Assembly: GCA_016721305.1 (NCBI GenBank)
Contig: JADKIH010000012.1
Location: forward strand, 47,928 to 111,927
DNA: 64,000 nucleotides
Direction: 5' to 3'
Source: Bacteroidota bacterium
GTDB taxonomy: Bacteria; Bacteroidota; Bacteroidia; AKYH767-A; 2013-40CM-41-45
How positions within the stretch are numbered: the first letter of the stretch is position 1; each line of letters opens with the position of its first letter. A model generated the notes under the pieces. That model made no database searches, had not been told where the DNA came from, and saw nothing but the letters and a program-made list of their open reading frames with translations. Positions 46,929-56,225 of the stretch are shown here, in pieces. The position numbers were made by a program, and so were the translations under genes.

Positions 46929-48829
46929 CAGTATTTAATGGCTCTAATCGTATTCACCTTGATAGCTGCAGCTTTCACAATAGTATCTCTTTTTACGACA
47001 TCTCTTTTATCCTGATAAATTTTTGGCGAAACAACTCCATTGAGCATTCGTTTTTCGAGTTCCGGACGACTGATTGAATCGTTCAGATATTTTTCAATCA
47101 TCAGAGAGGCAATCGGCGCTGCCCAATCGGATCCCCAACCACCGTTTTCAACCATGATACCGATGGCGATTTTCGGATTATCCATCGGAGCAAATCCAAC
47201 GAAGAGCGAGTGATCGCGTCCATGCGGATTCTGAGCCGTTCCGGTTTTACCGCAAATGGTAATGCCCTTTATTTTTGATCCGGCCGCCGTTCCCGACTCA
47301 ACAACACTCTGCATACCTCTTATGACAACATCATAATATTCAGAACGCACATCGGTAAAATTCTTCTCCTGAAATTTCTTATCGACAGCACTTTTATTTC
47401 CGACTTTCTTCGCAATGTGAGGAATGTAAAAATATCCTTTATTGGCGATGATACACATTGTATTCGCCATTTGCAAAGGCGTAATTCCGAGCTCACCTTG
47501 TCCGATCGACAAAGAAACAACAGTCGATGAACGCCATCTTCCTTTACCGAAATATTTATCGTAGTATTGAACCGAAGGCACGTTACCTTTCAACTCTTGT
47601 GGCAAATCACTAAACAAGCGTTTACCGATACCGAACGTAAGCACGTGATTTCTCCAAGCCTGATAACCTTCTTCTGCCGATTTAAATTTCTTTTGATCCA
47701 CGATACTACGGAATACATAACAGTGGTAAGTATTACACGAATGAGCAATCGCTGTTTCCAGAGCTATAGATCCATGTCGTGCATCGCATTTCACTGTTTG
47801 TGAGCCCATGTGATAACCGCCATCGCAGTAGTACGACGTACTAGGAAAAAGAACACCCTCTTGCTCACCGATAAGGTCATTGATCAATTTGAATGTAGAG
47901 CCCGGCGGATAGTAAGCCATGAGTGCGCGATTGAACAACGGCTTCACCGGATCGAATAAAAGCTTTGCGTAGTTTTTAGTTCGTTCACGTCCGACGAGCA
48001 AATTCGGATCGTACGAAGGATTCGATACACAGGCAAGAATTTCACCTGTCGAAGGTTCGATGGCAACGACGGCTCCGACTTTATTGGCAAAAAGCTGTTC
48101 GCCGTATTTTTGCAAAGCCGCATCGAGAGTAATTGTCAGGCTTTCTCCGGCAATAGCTGTTGTATCGTATGCTCCGTTTTGGAAACTACCCTTTTCACGG
48201 TTGAATACATCGACCATGACACGACGAATACCCCGTTGTCCGCGGAGGACGCTTTCGTAAGATTGTTCAATCCCGCTTTTACCAATATAATCGCCGTCGC
48301 GGTAGTAAGGGTTTTTACGTGTAGTGGCTGTATCCACCTCACCGATATAACCGAATAAGTGAGCAGCCATCGGATCCGGATATTTTCTCAGCGTACGAGG
48401 CTGCACGAAGAAGCCCGGGAACTTATATAGTTTTTCCTGAAAAGTAGCATACGTCGTAACGGAAAGTTGTTTTTCGAAAATCGATGCTTTAACAGGAGAG
48501 TATGATTTCGCCTTTTTGAATTTATCGGAATACTCTTCCATCGAAATTCCGATCAGCTTGCAAAGTCCAACACTGTCGGTTCCCTTTGCCTGCTTTGGAA
48601 TGATCATCAAATCGTACACAGGCTCATTATAAACGAGCAGTTTTCCATTACGATCATAGATCAAGCCTCGCGATGGGTAATCGATCACCAAACGCAGGAC
48701 GTTATTATTGGCCGAGAGCTCATAGCTCTTATCGATCACCTGTATATAGAATAGGCGGATTAGGTAGATAAAAGCTACCGAGAAAAAAATAAAGTAAACG
48801 ACGGTAGTTCTACCCGATGATGCGCTCAT
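46928..48829 (-). CDS. mrdA: Penicillin-binding protein 2 (class B transpeptidase)
   Basis: The 633-aa transpeptidase crosslinks peptidoglycan in elongation with RodA. It has an N-terminal membrane anchor (residues 7-27), a pedestal (LIYDRNGKLLVYNEPVYD), and the transpeptidase domain with active serine in PPGSTFKL, motif two in HSCNTY and KTG in CGKTGTAQNPHG. The start overlaps mreD by 20 bases. Intact. Confidence 0.95.
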   Translation of the reverse strand: MSASSGRTTVVYFIFFSVAFIYLIRLFYIQVIDKSYELSANNNVLRLVIDYPSRGLIYDRNGKLLVYNEPVYDLMIIPKQAKGTDSVGLCKLIGISMEEYSDKFKKAKSYSPVKASIFEKQLSVTTYATFQEKLYKFPGFFVQPRTLRKYPDPMAAHLFGYIGEVDTATTRKNPYYRDGDYIGKSGIEQSYESVLRGQRGIRRVMVDVFNREKGSFQNGAYDTTAIAGESLTITLDAALQKYGEQLFANKVGAVVAIEPSTGEILACVSNPSYDPNLLVGRERTKNYAKLLFDPVKPLFNRALMAYYPPGSTFKLINDLIGEQEGVLFPSTSYYCDGGYHMGSQTVKCDARHGSIALETAIAHSCNTYHCYVFRSIVDQKKFKSAEEGYQAWRNHVLTFGIGKRLFSDLPQELKGNVPSVQYYDKYFGKGRWRSSTVVSLSIGQGELGITPLQMANTMCIIANKGYFYIPHIAKKVGNKSAVDKKFQEKNFTDVRSEYYDVVIRGMQSVVESGTAAGSKIKGITICGKTGTAQNPHGRDHSLFVGFAPMDNPKIAIGIMVENGGWGSDWAAPIASLMIEKYLNDSISRPELEKRMLNGVVSPKIYQDKRDVVKRDTIVKAAAIKVNTIRAIKY

Positions 48830-49343
48830 TTCTCTTCGAAGATCTTCCGAATAAATATTGTCCGATCACTATCAGCGCTACTGTGATGGCCGAATTCAAA
48901 ATGGCCTTCCACAGAGTAACAAAGAATTCGCTGAAGCGGAAAACTTCAATGTAAAAATACGTAACATGATGAAGTAAAACGAGAATACTGATATAAGTAA
49001 TGAACCAGCGGAAACCCATTACGTGAGGAGTGAGTTTCGTCTCGCTTTCATAACCATCGCGCGGGGCGATGAGTCGCAGCACGCCTGGGCGGGCAAAGGC
49101 AACAACCACGCTGGCTGCAGCATGCATACCTCCGCTGCTTCCAAACATGTCGATGGTCAGACCGGTGACAAATGCCAGTGGGAGCAGGAGCCATTTTGGC
49201 GTCTCAACCGGCAGCATGAGAATAAAGAGAATGTAGATATACGGATTGATGTACCCGCTGAATTGAATATGATTCAGCAAAGTGACCTGAATGGCAATCA
49301 GGATGAGGAAACGGAAAAACTGACGGGCTATTTTTAGAATCAT
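48810..49343 (-). CDS. mreD: Rod shape-determining protein MreD
   Basis: The 177-aa protein has five or six hydrophobic segments, typical of MreD, the membrane part of the elongasome. Its identity rests mainly on position between mreC and mrdA and on topology (LILIAIQVTLLNHIQFSGYI, PYIYILFILMLPVETPKWLL). It overlaps mreC by four bases. Confidence 0.88.
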   Translation of the reverse strand: MILKIARQFFRFLILIAIQVTLLNHIQFSGYINPYIYILFILMLPVETPKWLLLPLAFVTGLTIDMFGSSGGMHAAASVVVAFARPGVLRLIAPRDGYESETKLTPHVMGFRWFITYISILVLLHHVTYFYIEVFRFSEFFVTLWKAILNSAITVALIVIGQYLFGRSSKRNERIIG

Positions 49344-50197
49344 CGCTTGCTTCCCTCCAGAGTTTTTTGTTCCTCTTCAATTGGTTTTTCCAGGGCCTTC
49401 TGCTCGTCCTTGAAGAGATTATCGACGATGTAAACATAGGAAAGGCTTCCGAATTCCGTCGACAAACGAACGCTGATATTTTGAAAAGTACTTCCTTTTC
49501 CCGGCGAAACATTATCGACGATTCCCACCAGCACTCCTTCCGGATAAACAGAGGAAAAAGAAGTAGTGATGATTGTGTCGCCTTTGGCAACTTTTACGTG
49601 ATTTTCGATATCGTCCAATAACGCATGTGAAGCGTCGATTCCCTCCCATTTAAGTGAGCCGATAAATTGCGTTCGCTTGATTCGTGAACTGACTAGTGAA
49701 CTTTTGTGCAGGAACGACATCACCGTGCAGTAGTGGTCGGAGACATCTTTTACAATGCCGACAATTCCGTTTGGACAAACAACACCCATTTCCGGTTTCA
49801 CACCCTGAAGGCTACCGCGATCGAGTGTGAGGTAATTGTTACGGCGATTGATAGAGTTGTTGATCACCTTTGCCGTCATGAATGTGTATTGCTGTTTCAA
49901 AGTAGTATCGTTGATACTGCGACGAATGGCAGAATCCACATAGTAAACATTCGGCATTAATGTTTTGAGTCCGGCATTTTCACGGCTCAGGGCATCGTTT
50001 GTAATACCATGATTGATATATTCGGTGGCAGCGCTGACGACAGAATTTACTTTAACAGCGGCTTCGTTCGTAGAATTGATAAAGCTGGCACGCTGAAAAT
50101 TATTGTTACGGACAATCAGATAGCCGCATAACATTTCCAGCAAGAGGAAAAGAATGAAAAAATTATACTTCCAGAGGAAGAGAAATAGATTACGCAT
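49340..50197 (-). CDS. mreC: Rod shape-determining protein MreC
   Basis: The 285-aa protein has one membrane segment (residues 12-31), a coiled-coil (DALSRENAGLKTLM) and a beta-barrel head (NYLTLDRGSLQGVKPEMGVV, SFLHKSSLVSSRIKRTQFIG, VAKGDTIITTSFSSVYPEGV). It links MreB filaments to PBP2 and RodA. A charged tail KALEKPIEEEQKTLEGSKR follows the fold. Confidence 0.94.
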   Translation of the reverse strand: MRNLFLFLWKYNFFILFLLLEMLCGYLIVRNNNFQRASFINSTNEAAVKVNSVVSAATEYINHGITNDALSRENAGLKTLMPNVYYVDSAIRRSINDTTLKQQYTFMTAKVINNSINRRNNYLTLDRGSLQGVKPEMGVVCPNGIVGIVKDVSDHYCTVMSFLHKSSLVSSRIKRTQFIGSLKWEGIDASHALLDDIENHVKVAKGDTIITTSFSSVYPEGVLVGIVDNVSPGKGSTFQNISVRLSTEFGSLSYVYIVDNLFKDEQKALEKPIEEEQKTLEGSKR

Positions 50198-50292
50198 TCG
50201 CCGGGAGAGAGTCCTTTATCAGAGAATAATCATCAATACATGAATGTCCGGAAATCGGCCCGGACATTTTGATTAGTGAATACTCCGATGAA

Positions 50293-51315
50293 TTATGGAA
50301 TGAGGAACTTAAATCGTCCGATATTTTTCAGCGCAATACCAGTACCGCGAACTACGGCGCGAAGCGGATCTTCGGCAACGTGTACCGGTAATTTTGTTTT
50401 CAGAGCTATTCGCTGATCGAGGCCGCGAAGCAAGGCACCTCCGCCGGTGAGATAAATTCCTGTGCGGAAGATATCGGCCGAAAGTTCAGGAGGCGTCATT
50501 TCGAGTGCTTTCAGAATCGCTTCTTCCACCTTCGAAATTGATTTATCGAGAGCGTGAGCGATTTCAGAATAGCTCACCGTAATTTCTTTTGGAATACCCG
50601 TCATCAAATCGCGTCCATGAACGGCGAAATCAGGTGGCGGATTGTCGAGTTCAGGCAACGCAGAACCCACTTCAATTTTGATACGTTCAGCTGAACGCTC
50701 ACCGATAAGGATATTGTGCTGGCGGCGCATGTAATCCCAGATGTCGTTTGTGAAACCGTCGCCGGCTACACGAATCGACTGGTCACACACGATACCACCT
50801 AAGGCGATAACGGCGATTTCGCTCGTACCACCACCGATATCGATGATCATATTTCCCATTGGCTCTTCCACATCGATACCGATACCGATTGCGGCAGCCA
50901 TAGGCTCATGAATGAGATACACTTCTTTTGCACCGGCATGTTCGGCTGAATCGCGCACCGCTCGCTTCTCCACTTCCGTAATTCCGGAAGGGATGCAGAT
51001 CACCATGCGGAGAGAAGGAGTAAACAAGCTACCCTTCGGACTAAGCATTTTGATCATACCACGAATCATGTGCTCGGCAGCGTCGAAGTCGGCAATAACA
51101 CCGTCTTTGAGCGGACGAACCGTCTTGATGTTTTCATGGGTTTTCCCATGCATCATCATTGCCTGTTTTCCGACGGCAATAACTTTACCCGTCATACGGT
51201 CGATGGCTACAATGGATGGCTCATCTACCACTACTTTATCGTTGTGGATGATGAGTGTATTGGCCGTACCCAGGTCAATAGCAATTTCTTGAGTTAAAAA
51301 GTCGAATAAGCCCAT
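50293..51315 (-). CDS. mreB: Rod shape-determining actin homologue MreB
   Basis: The 340-aa actin-like ATPase directs lateral cell-wall growth. Motifs: phosphate-1 IAIDLGTANTLI, connect-1 VYLIHEPMAAAIGIGID, phosphate-2 NMIIDIGGGTSEIAVIALGG and adenosine TGGGALLRGLDQRI. First gene of mreB-mreC-mreD-mrdA-rodA, transcribed leftward. The gap of 95 bases to mreC is the largest in the cluster. Confidence 0.97.
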   Translation of the reverse strand: MGLFDFLTQEIAIDLGTANTLIIHNDKVVVDEPSIVAIDRMTGKVIAVGKQAMMMHGKTHENIKTVRPLKDGVIADFDAAEHMIRGMIKMLSPKGSLFTPSLRMVICIPSGITEVEKRAVRDSAEHAGAKEVYLIHEPMAAAIGIGIDVEEPMGNMIIDIGGGTSEIAVIALGGIVCDQSIRVAGDGFTNDIWDYMRRQHNILIGERSAERIKIEVGSALPELDNPPPDFAVHGRDLMTGIPKEITVSYSEIAHALDKSISKVEEAILKALEMTPPELSADIFRTGIYLTGGGALLRGLDQRIALKTKLPVHVAEDPLRAVVRGTGIALKNIGRFKFLIP

Positions 51316-51579
51316 GCTTAACCGGAGAATATATAACTCCGCTTTTTTTTAAGGTGTTTATTGAATAGTCTTAATTCACTATTGAGCCTCTTACGCAAAA
51401 TTGTAAGGATGGTTCGCTTTGATACAGTGAAGAATAGGACAATTTTATCTTGTAATTCGTATTCAGGAAAACGACATGTATTCGCACAAAAGAGTGAGGC
51501 AGAAAACCGTCATTTTTTCCCTTGATTATGCCCCGGGTCATCTCCAAAACATAATCGTAAACTTCTTTAAACCAATAAC

Positions 51580-53107
51580 TTAGTGTTTGAAATGGCGATT
51601 TCCGGTGATAACCATGGCCATTCCGTGTGCATCGCAATAATCAATCGATTCCTGATCCTTCACCGAGCCGCCCGGCTGAATCACGGCTTTGATACCTGCT
51701 TTGTCGGCAATCTCGACACAATCAGGGAAAGGGAAGAATGCATCGCTCGACATCACTGCTCCGTCGAGACCAAATCCGAAGTTTTTAGCCTTTGCAATAG
51801 CTTGCTGAAGCGCATCAACTCTCGAAGTTTGTCCTGTTCCGCAGGCAAGCAACTGTCCGCCTTTTGCCAGAACGATGGTATTCGACTTCGTATGCTTCAC
51901 GATTTTATTGGCGAATTCCATATCCGTCAATTGTTCCTGAGTAGGTTTCACCTTTGTAACAGGTTTCATATCGGCCGGCGTTTCGGTGCGGTCGTCGCGA
52001 CCCTGCTCAATTACTCCATTAAGCACGGTACGGAAGTTTGTCGGTTGAGGAATAAATTCCTTTTGGACAAGAATGATTCTGTTCTTCTTAGACATCAACG
52101 TATCGAGCGCCGATTTATCGTAGTCGGGCGCAATTAAAACTTCGAAGAACAATTGATTCATTTTATCGGCAACTTCTTTGTCGACTTTCCTGTTCACGCA
52201 GATAATTCCACCGAAAGCCGACACCGGATCGCCTGCAAGAGCATCGTCCCAAGCCATCGAAATCGAATTACGACTCGCCAAACCACAAGCATTATTATGT
52301 TTGATGATGACAACGGTTGGTTCTTTGAACTCATTGAGCAGATTCACAGCTGCATCAACATCGAGCAAATTATTGTAGGAAATTTCTTTACCATTCAGCT
52401 GAGTGAAAAGCGCATCAAAATCGCCATAAAACACACCCGGCTGATGCGGATTCTCTCCATAGCGAAGAGCGCGGCCGTTATTGATCGTTTTGCGGAACAC
52501 TTTGAGTCCGGCATCACGATTAAAATACGTGAAAATGGCAGAATCGTAGTGCGACGACGTTTTGAAGGCATGAGTAGCCATCAGTTTACGATCGGCCAAA
52601 GACGTTACGCCTTGTTTGTTTTCTAAAATATCGTTCAGGAAGCCATATTCATTGCGAGAAGGAATGATGAGCACATCCTTGAAATTCTTCGCTGCGGCAC
52701 GAAATCAGAGAGATTCCTCCGATATCAATCTTTTCGATGATGCTTTGTTCGTCGGCGCCGCTGCTTACTGTTTCTTCGAAAGGGTACAAGTCAACCACTA
52801 CCAGATCAATTTCCGGAATGTGGAAGTTCTCCAGTTCAGCGATATCACCTGCATTTTCGCGACGACTGAGAATACCGCCGAAGATTTTCGGGTGAAGCGT
52901 TTTCACCCTTCCGCCGAGGATCGACGGGTAATCGGTAAGCTCTTCGACCGGCACAACCGGGAGACCTAATTTTTCGATAAAGTCCTGAGTACCGCCTGTT
53001 GCGTACAAAGTAACGCCTAAATCGTGGAGTTTCCGGATGATTGGTTCCAGATTGTCCTTGTAATACACCGAAATTAGCGCGCTATTGATCTTTTTTCCCT
53101 CTTTCAT
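51580..53107 (-). CDS. purH: Bifunctional AICAR transformylase/IMP cyclohydrolase, one frameshift
   Basis: The enzyme does the last two steps of de novo IMP synthesis. ATG 53107 starts MKEGKKINSALISVYYKDNL; the N-terminal MGS-like domain (ATGGTQDFIEKLG, GGRVKTLHPKIFGG) is followed by the AICAR domain (GENPHQPGVFYGD, VVIIKHNNACGLA, SDAFFPFPDCVEIADKAG, and KDQESIDYCDAHGMAMV). The break is near 52703: an extra T turns LIRAAAKNFKDVLIIPSRNE out of frame. Total about 508 aa, as expected. Confidence 0.95.
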
Positions 53108-53224
53108 AAACAATTATTCAAGCGCAATTTTAGGAAAATAAAAAGCCTCTCTTACTCGTGCTAATAAATAAAATTTCTGTTGAAAAGTGAGAACCCTTCT
53201 AACGGTTAATTTCTGTTAATCATC

Positions 53225-53254
53225 TTGATTATTCGCTTTGGAGTTTTACATTTG
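53225..53254 (+). promoter_or_regulatory. Promoter of the MacB/FtsX permease
   Basis: TTG at 53225-53227, 19 bases, then TACATTTG at 53247-53254. It decides the start: the upstream TTG codon at 53238 lies before the -7 box, so translation must begin later. Confidence 0.7.
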
Positions 53255-53258
53255 CCAT

Positions 53259-54533
53259 GTGTCTAAAGCCAGCAACTTTTCAATTTTTCTCCGCCTCTTC
53301 CGTGAGAGCTTTTTATTCGCGTTTGAGACATTGCGGGTAAATAAGCTCCGAACCATTTTATCACTTCTTGGCATCACCATCGGTATCTTCCTGATCATAG
53401 CAGTTTTCACTGCTACCGACGTCTTGGAAAACAAGATCAAGTCCGACATTCAATCGCTCGGCAACAACGTTGTCTACATCCAGAAATGGCCATGGGTTCC
53501 TGAAGGCGATGGTGAATATCCCTGGTGGAAGTACATGAACCGCCCTGTACCCGGTTACCGCGAAGTTGTTGATTTACGTCGTCGCACTCAAACCGACGAA
53601 GCCATGGCATATGCTGCCGATTTGAATGGAGAAGTCGTGAAGTACCAAAGCAGTTCGATTGAAAATATCAGCGTTAGCTGCGTAAGCGAAGATTTTGACA
53701 AAGTAAGAAATCTCGATATTCGTAACGGACGATTTTTCACGGAAATGGAATTTGCCGGAGGAAGACCCCTTGTCATTATCGGTGCCGATGTGAACGATGC
53801 TTTATTTCCGAAAGACGATGGATTGGAGAAGGTCATTACTGTTCACGGTTTCAAAATGACAGTAGTGGGAATTCTGAACAAAGAAGGAACCAGCACATTC
53901 GATAATTCGCTCGACAATTACGTAATCGTACCGTTAAACTTTGCCCGAAATCTGGTGAATCTTCGTTCGAACCGAATCGATCCTTACATCATTGTAAAGG
54001 CGAAAGAAGGCATTTCGACGCCGGAGATGAAAGACGAATTACGCGGAGCGATGCGTACGATGCACAGTCTGAAACCGGTCGAGTCCGACGATTTCTCACT
54101 CAACGAGATTAGTCTATTATCAGGCAGTCTGGAACAATTATTTGCCATCCTCGGCATGGCCGGATCGATTATCGGAGGCTTCAGCATTCTGGTGGGCGGT
54201 TTTGGAACGGCGAATATTATGTTCGTTTCCGTCAGAGAGCGAACCAATCAGATCGGCATTCAAAAATCTCTGGGAGCAAAAAATTATTTCATTCTTCTTC
54301 AATTCCTCGTTGAATCCATTGTGCTCTGTCTGTTCGGCGGAGTGCTCGGACTTTTTATCGTCTTTCTTCTTTCCACCATCATCACCCTCACCAGCGGAAT
54401 GACGATCATGCTTTCCTTCAGCAATATCATGCTCGGCCTCGGATTGAGTGCAGCCATCGGTACCATCAGTGGACTTGTTCCGGCGATTATGGCGGCGATG
54501 ATGAATCCGGTGGATGCGATTCGGTCGAATTAG
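53259..54533 (+). CDS. MacB/FtsX-type ABC transporter permease
   Basis: Start chosen at GTG 53259, five bases after the -7 box. The 424-aa protein has the MacB layout: a membrane segment (LLGITIGIFLIIAVFTATDVL), a large periplasmic MacB_PCD domain, then three segments of an FtsX domain (SIIGGFSILVGGFGTANIM, LVESIVLCLFGGVLGLFIVF, ILGLGLSAAIGTISGLVPAI). The motif RERTNQIGIQKSLGAKNYFI, which contacts the ATPase, is intact. The ATPase partner is not adjacent. Substrate unknown; lipoprotein or drug export possible. Confidence 0.88.
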   Translation: MSKASNFSIFLRLFRESFLFAFETLRVNKLRTILSLLGITIGIFLIIAVFTATDVLENKIKSDIQSLGNNVVYIQKWPWVPEGDGEYPWWKYMNRPVPGYREVVDLRRRTQTDEAMAYAADLNGEVVKYQSSSIENISVSCVSEDFDKVRNLDIRNGRFFTEMEFAGGRPLVIIGADVNDALFPKDDGLEKVITVHGFKMTVVGILNKEGTSTFDNSLDNYVIVPLNFARNLVNLRSNRIDPYIIVKAKEGISTPEMKDELRGAMRTMHSLKPVESDDFSLNEISLLSGSLEQLFAILGMAGSIIGGFSILVGGFGTANIMFVSVRERTNQIGIQKSLGAKNYFILLQFLVESIVLCLFGGVLGLFIVFLLSTIITLTSGMTIMLSFSNIMLGLGLSAAIGTISGLVPAIMAAMMNPVDAIRSN

Positions 54534-54770
54534 CGAAACTTTAAACGCCCGCTTTCACTTTCGCAGGTGCTTTCTTGTAAGTGAGCACGAAAGTATAGGG
54601 TTGCGGGTTGCGAGTTGCGAGTTGCGGGTTGCGGGTTGCGAGTTGCGGGTTGCGGGTTGCGGGGGCGAAACTTCGAGCTTCCACTTACTTGTTACAAATC
54701 ACGAAAGTACGGGGTTGCGAACTTCGACAGGCTCAGCCCAAGGGTTGCGGGTTGCGAAGGTTTACACTCT
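54531..54770. repeat. Composite heptamer element, left of higBA
   Basis: Two units begin at the permease stop: a spacer (GCGAAACTTTAAAC ... CTTGTAAGTGAGCACGAAAG) followed by eight GGGTTGC words, then a second spacer GGGGGCGAAACTTCGAGC ... CACGAAAGTACG followed by a few GGGTTGC words. The same spacer and words occur inverted at 55650-56125. Confidence 0.85.
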
Positions 54771-54794
54771 AATTGGAATATCCACATCCGCAAT

Positions 54795-54895
54795 CTAATT
54801 ACTAATTTCTAATTTCTAGTCACCAATTTCCAGCTACCAATTTCCAGTTCCCAATTTCCAGTCACCAATTTCCAGCAACCAATTTCCGGAACCAC
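54795..54895. repeat. AATTTCTA and CCAATTTCCAG words
   Basis: Tandem TAATTTC words, then five steps of CCAATTTCCAG with small changes, running to the antitoxin gene stop. Confidence 0.75.
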
Positions 54896-54899
54896 TCTT

Positions 54900-55265
54900 T
54901 CAATAATCCTTAACCAACGCATCCAGCGGTATCTTAAGAAACTCATTTAAGTTCCGAATCATCTCAAGCGTTAGTTTTCGTTTGCGGTTGAGGATTTTCG
55001 AAACTTTATCTTTTCCTCCTAAATATTGTGCAAGATCCTTTTGTTTCAGGTTTTGTTGTTCCATTCTGTATTTGATGGCTTCAATCGGATCGGGAGTATT
55101 GATGTAAAAGTTTTCGTTTTCATATCGCTCAATCAGAATTGCAAGCACATCGGCCATATCGCTTTCTTTCGTTCCCTTTTTAGCAAGGAATAACTTTTCG
55201 AACATGGCGACTGCCTTGTTGTATTCTTTTTCTGTTTTAATAATTTTAAATTCCATAGCCATCAA
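54900..55265 (-). CDS. higA: HigA-family antitoxin
   Basis: The roughly 118-121-aa antitoxin has an N-terminal toxin-binding part and a C-terminal Xre-type HTH (LKQKDLAQYLGGKDKVSKIL, residues about 74-93; helix 3 in KVSKILNRKRKLTLEMI). It binds HigB and represses its own promoter. MMAM allows two starts, ATG 55265 or 55256; the choice is open. The start lies 9 bases after higB, so both are on one mRNA. Toxin before antitoxin is typical for higBA. Confidence 0.85.
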   Translation of the reverse strand: MMAMEFKIIKTEKEYNKAVAMFEKLFLAKKGTKESDMADVLAILIERYENENFYINTPDPIEAIKYRMEQQNLKQKDLAQYLGGKDKVSKILNRKRKLTLEMIRNLNEFLKIPLDALVKDY

Positions 55266-55274
55266 TATTTAGAC

Positions 55275-55577
55275 TTAGTAAGCTTCAATAGTTGTCGCGT
55301 CAATTTTATTGTACTCCGCATGTGTTCCAATAAACTTGATGAACAGCCAACCCTTTTGATAATTTATACTTGCGACAAGCCTGTATTTATTCCCTTTGAT
55401 ATTGAATACAACTCTGTCATTGCTTAGAACATCGGCTGTTGCAAAATCGCCTGTAACATCATTCGGTTTCCGCCACGATTTCGAAGCCACATCATTATAC
55501 CATAATTCGAGAGCCTTTTTCGAATCAGCATGTTTTTGCCAGAATTTGAGTAAAGTTCCCCTGTTATGGATATTCAT
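55275..55577 (-). CDS. higB: HigB-family mRNA interferase toxin
   Basis: The 100-aa toxin has the RelE-superfamily fold as in HigB: LLKFWQKHADSKKALELWY, then DVTGDFATADVLSNDRVVFN, NKYRLVASINYQKGWLFIKF and IGTHAEYNKIDA. HigB cuts mRNA on the ribosome. The His (FIGTHAEY) and basic residues expected for the active site are present. The pair is bracketed by inverted composite repeats. Confidence 0.88.
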   Translation of the reverse strand: MNIHNRGTLLKFWQKHADSKKALELWYNDVASKSWRKPNDVTGDFATADVLSNDRVVFNIKGNKYRLVASINYQKGWLFIKFIGTHAEYNKIDATTIEAY

Positions 55578-55607
55578 CGCATACCATTTACCATGCTAAT
55601 ATACAAC

Positions 55608-55630
55608 AAAGTTGCCCAAATGGCAACTTT
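55608..55630. promoter_or_regulatory. Palindromic operator upstream of higB
   Basis: AAAGTTGCC-CAAAT-GGCAACTTT, a 9-bp perfect inverted repeat 31-53 bases before the higB start, in the position expected for HigA autorepression. It could also be part of the repeat element. Confidence 0.5.
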
Positions 55631-55649
55631 TATATGATGGATATTTTAT

Positions 55650-56125
55650 TGCAAAACCCGTAACTCGCAACCCGTAACCCGCAACTCGCACTCGCAACCC
55701 CGTACTTTCGCTCTAAGTCACAAGCAAGTGGAAGCGGAAGCTCGAAGTTTCGCCCCGCAACTCGCAACCCGCAACCCGTACTTTCGTAATCAGTTACAAG
55801 AAAGCAGAAGTTTAAAGTTTCGCTCCCTTCGCAACCCGCAACCCGCAACTCGCAACCCAGTACTTTCGTGCTCAGTTACAAGAAAGTGCAAGTGGAAGAG
55901 TAAGTGGAAGTTTGAAGTTTCGCCCCGCAACCCGCAACTCGTAACCCAGTCTTTCGTGCTCAGTTACAGAAAGTGCAGGAAGGTAAGTGGAAGTTGAAGT
56001 TTCCGCAACCCGCAACCCGCAACTCGCAACCACGTACTTTCGTGCTCAGTTACAAGAAAGTGCAAGTGGAAGAGTAAGTGGAAGTTTAAAGTTTCGTCTC
56101 GCAACCCGCAACCCGTTTCCTCTGT
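55650..56125. repeat. Composite heptamer element, right of higBA
   Basis: Five units of about 95-110 bp. Each has GCAACCC words, then CGTACTTTCGTGCTCAG, a hairpin (ACTTTC..GAAAGT), then GTGGAAG repeats and GTTTAAAGTTTCG. The orientation is opposite to 54531-54770. Unit lengths differ by deletions. Confidence 0.9.
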
Positions 56126-56225
56126 TAATTACTCCCCAAACTACCCCGCCACCCAAGCCGATTTTTTAATATGTTTGCGATTCAGGCCGGGGGAACTGAA
56201 AAGCCTGTCATTGCTTATGTTGAAG

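Noticed and set aside
51371..51637. Small frame between mreB and purH
   Set aside because: It overlaps the purH end and has no protein-like features.
51580..53107. purH, rodA, mfd, fbp and serA as pseudogenes
   Set aside because: Each break is one base, usually in a homopolymer, and the joined protein is full length (except the mfd gap), so sequencing error is more likely.
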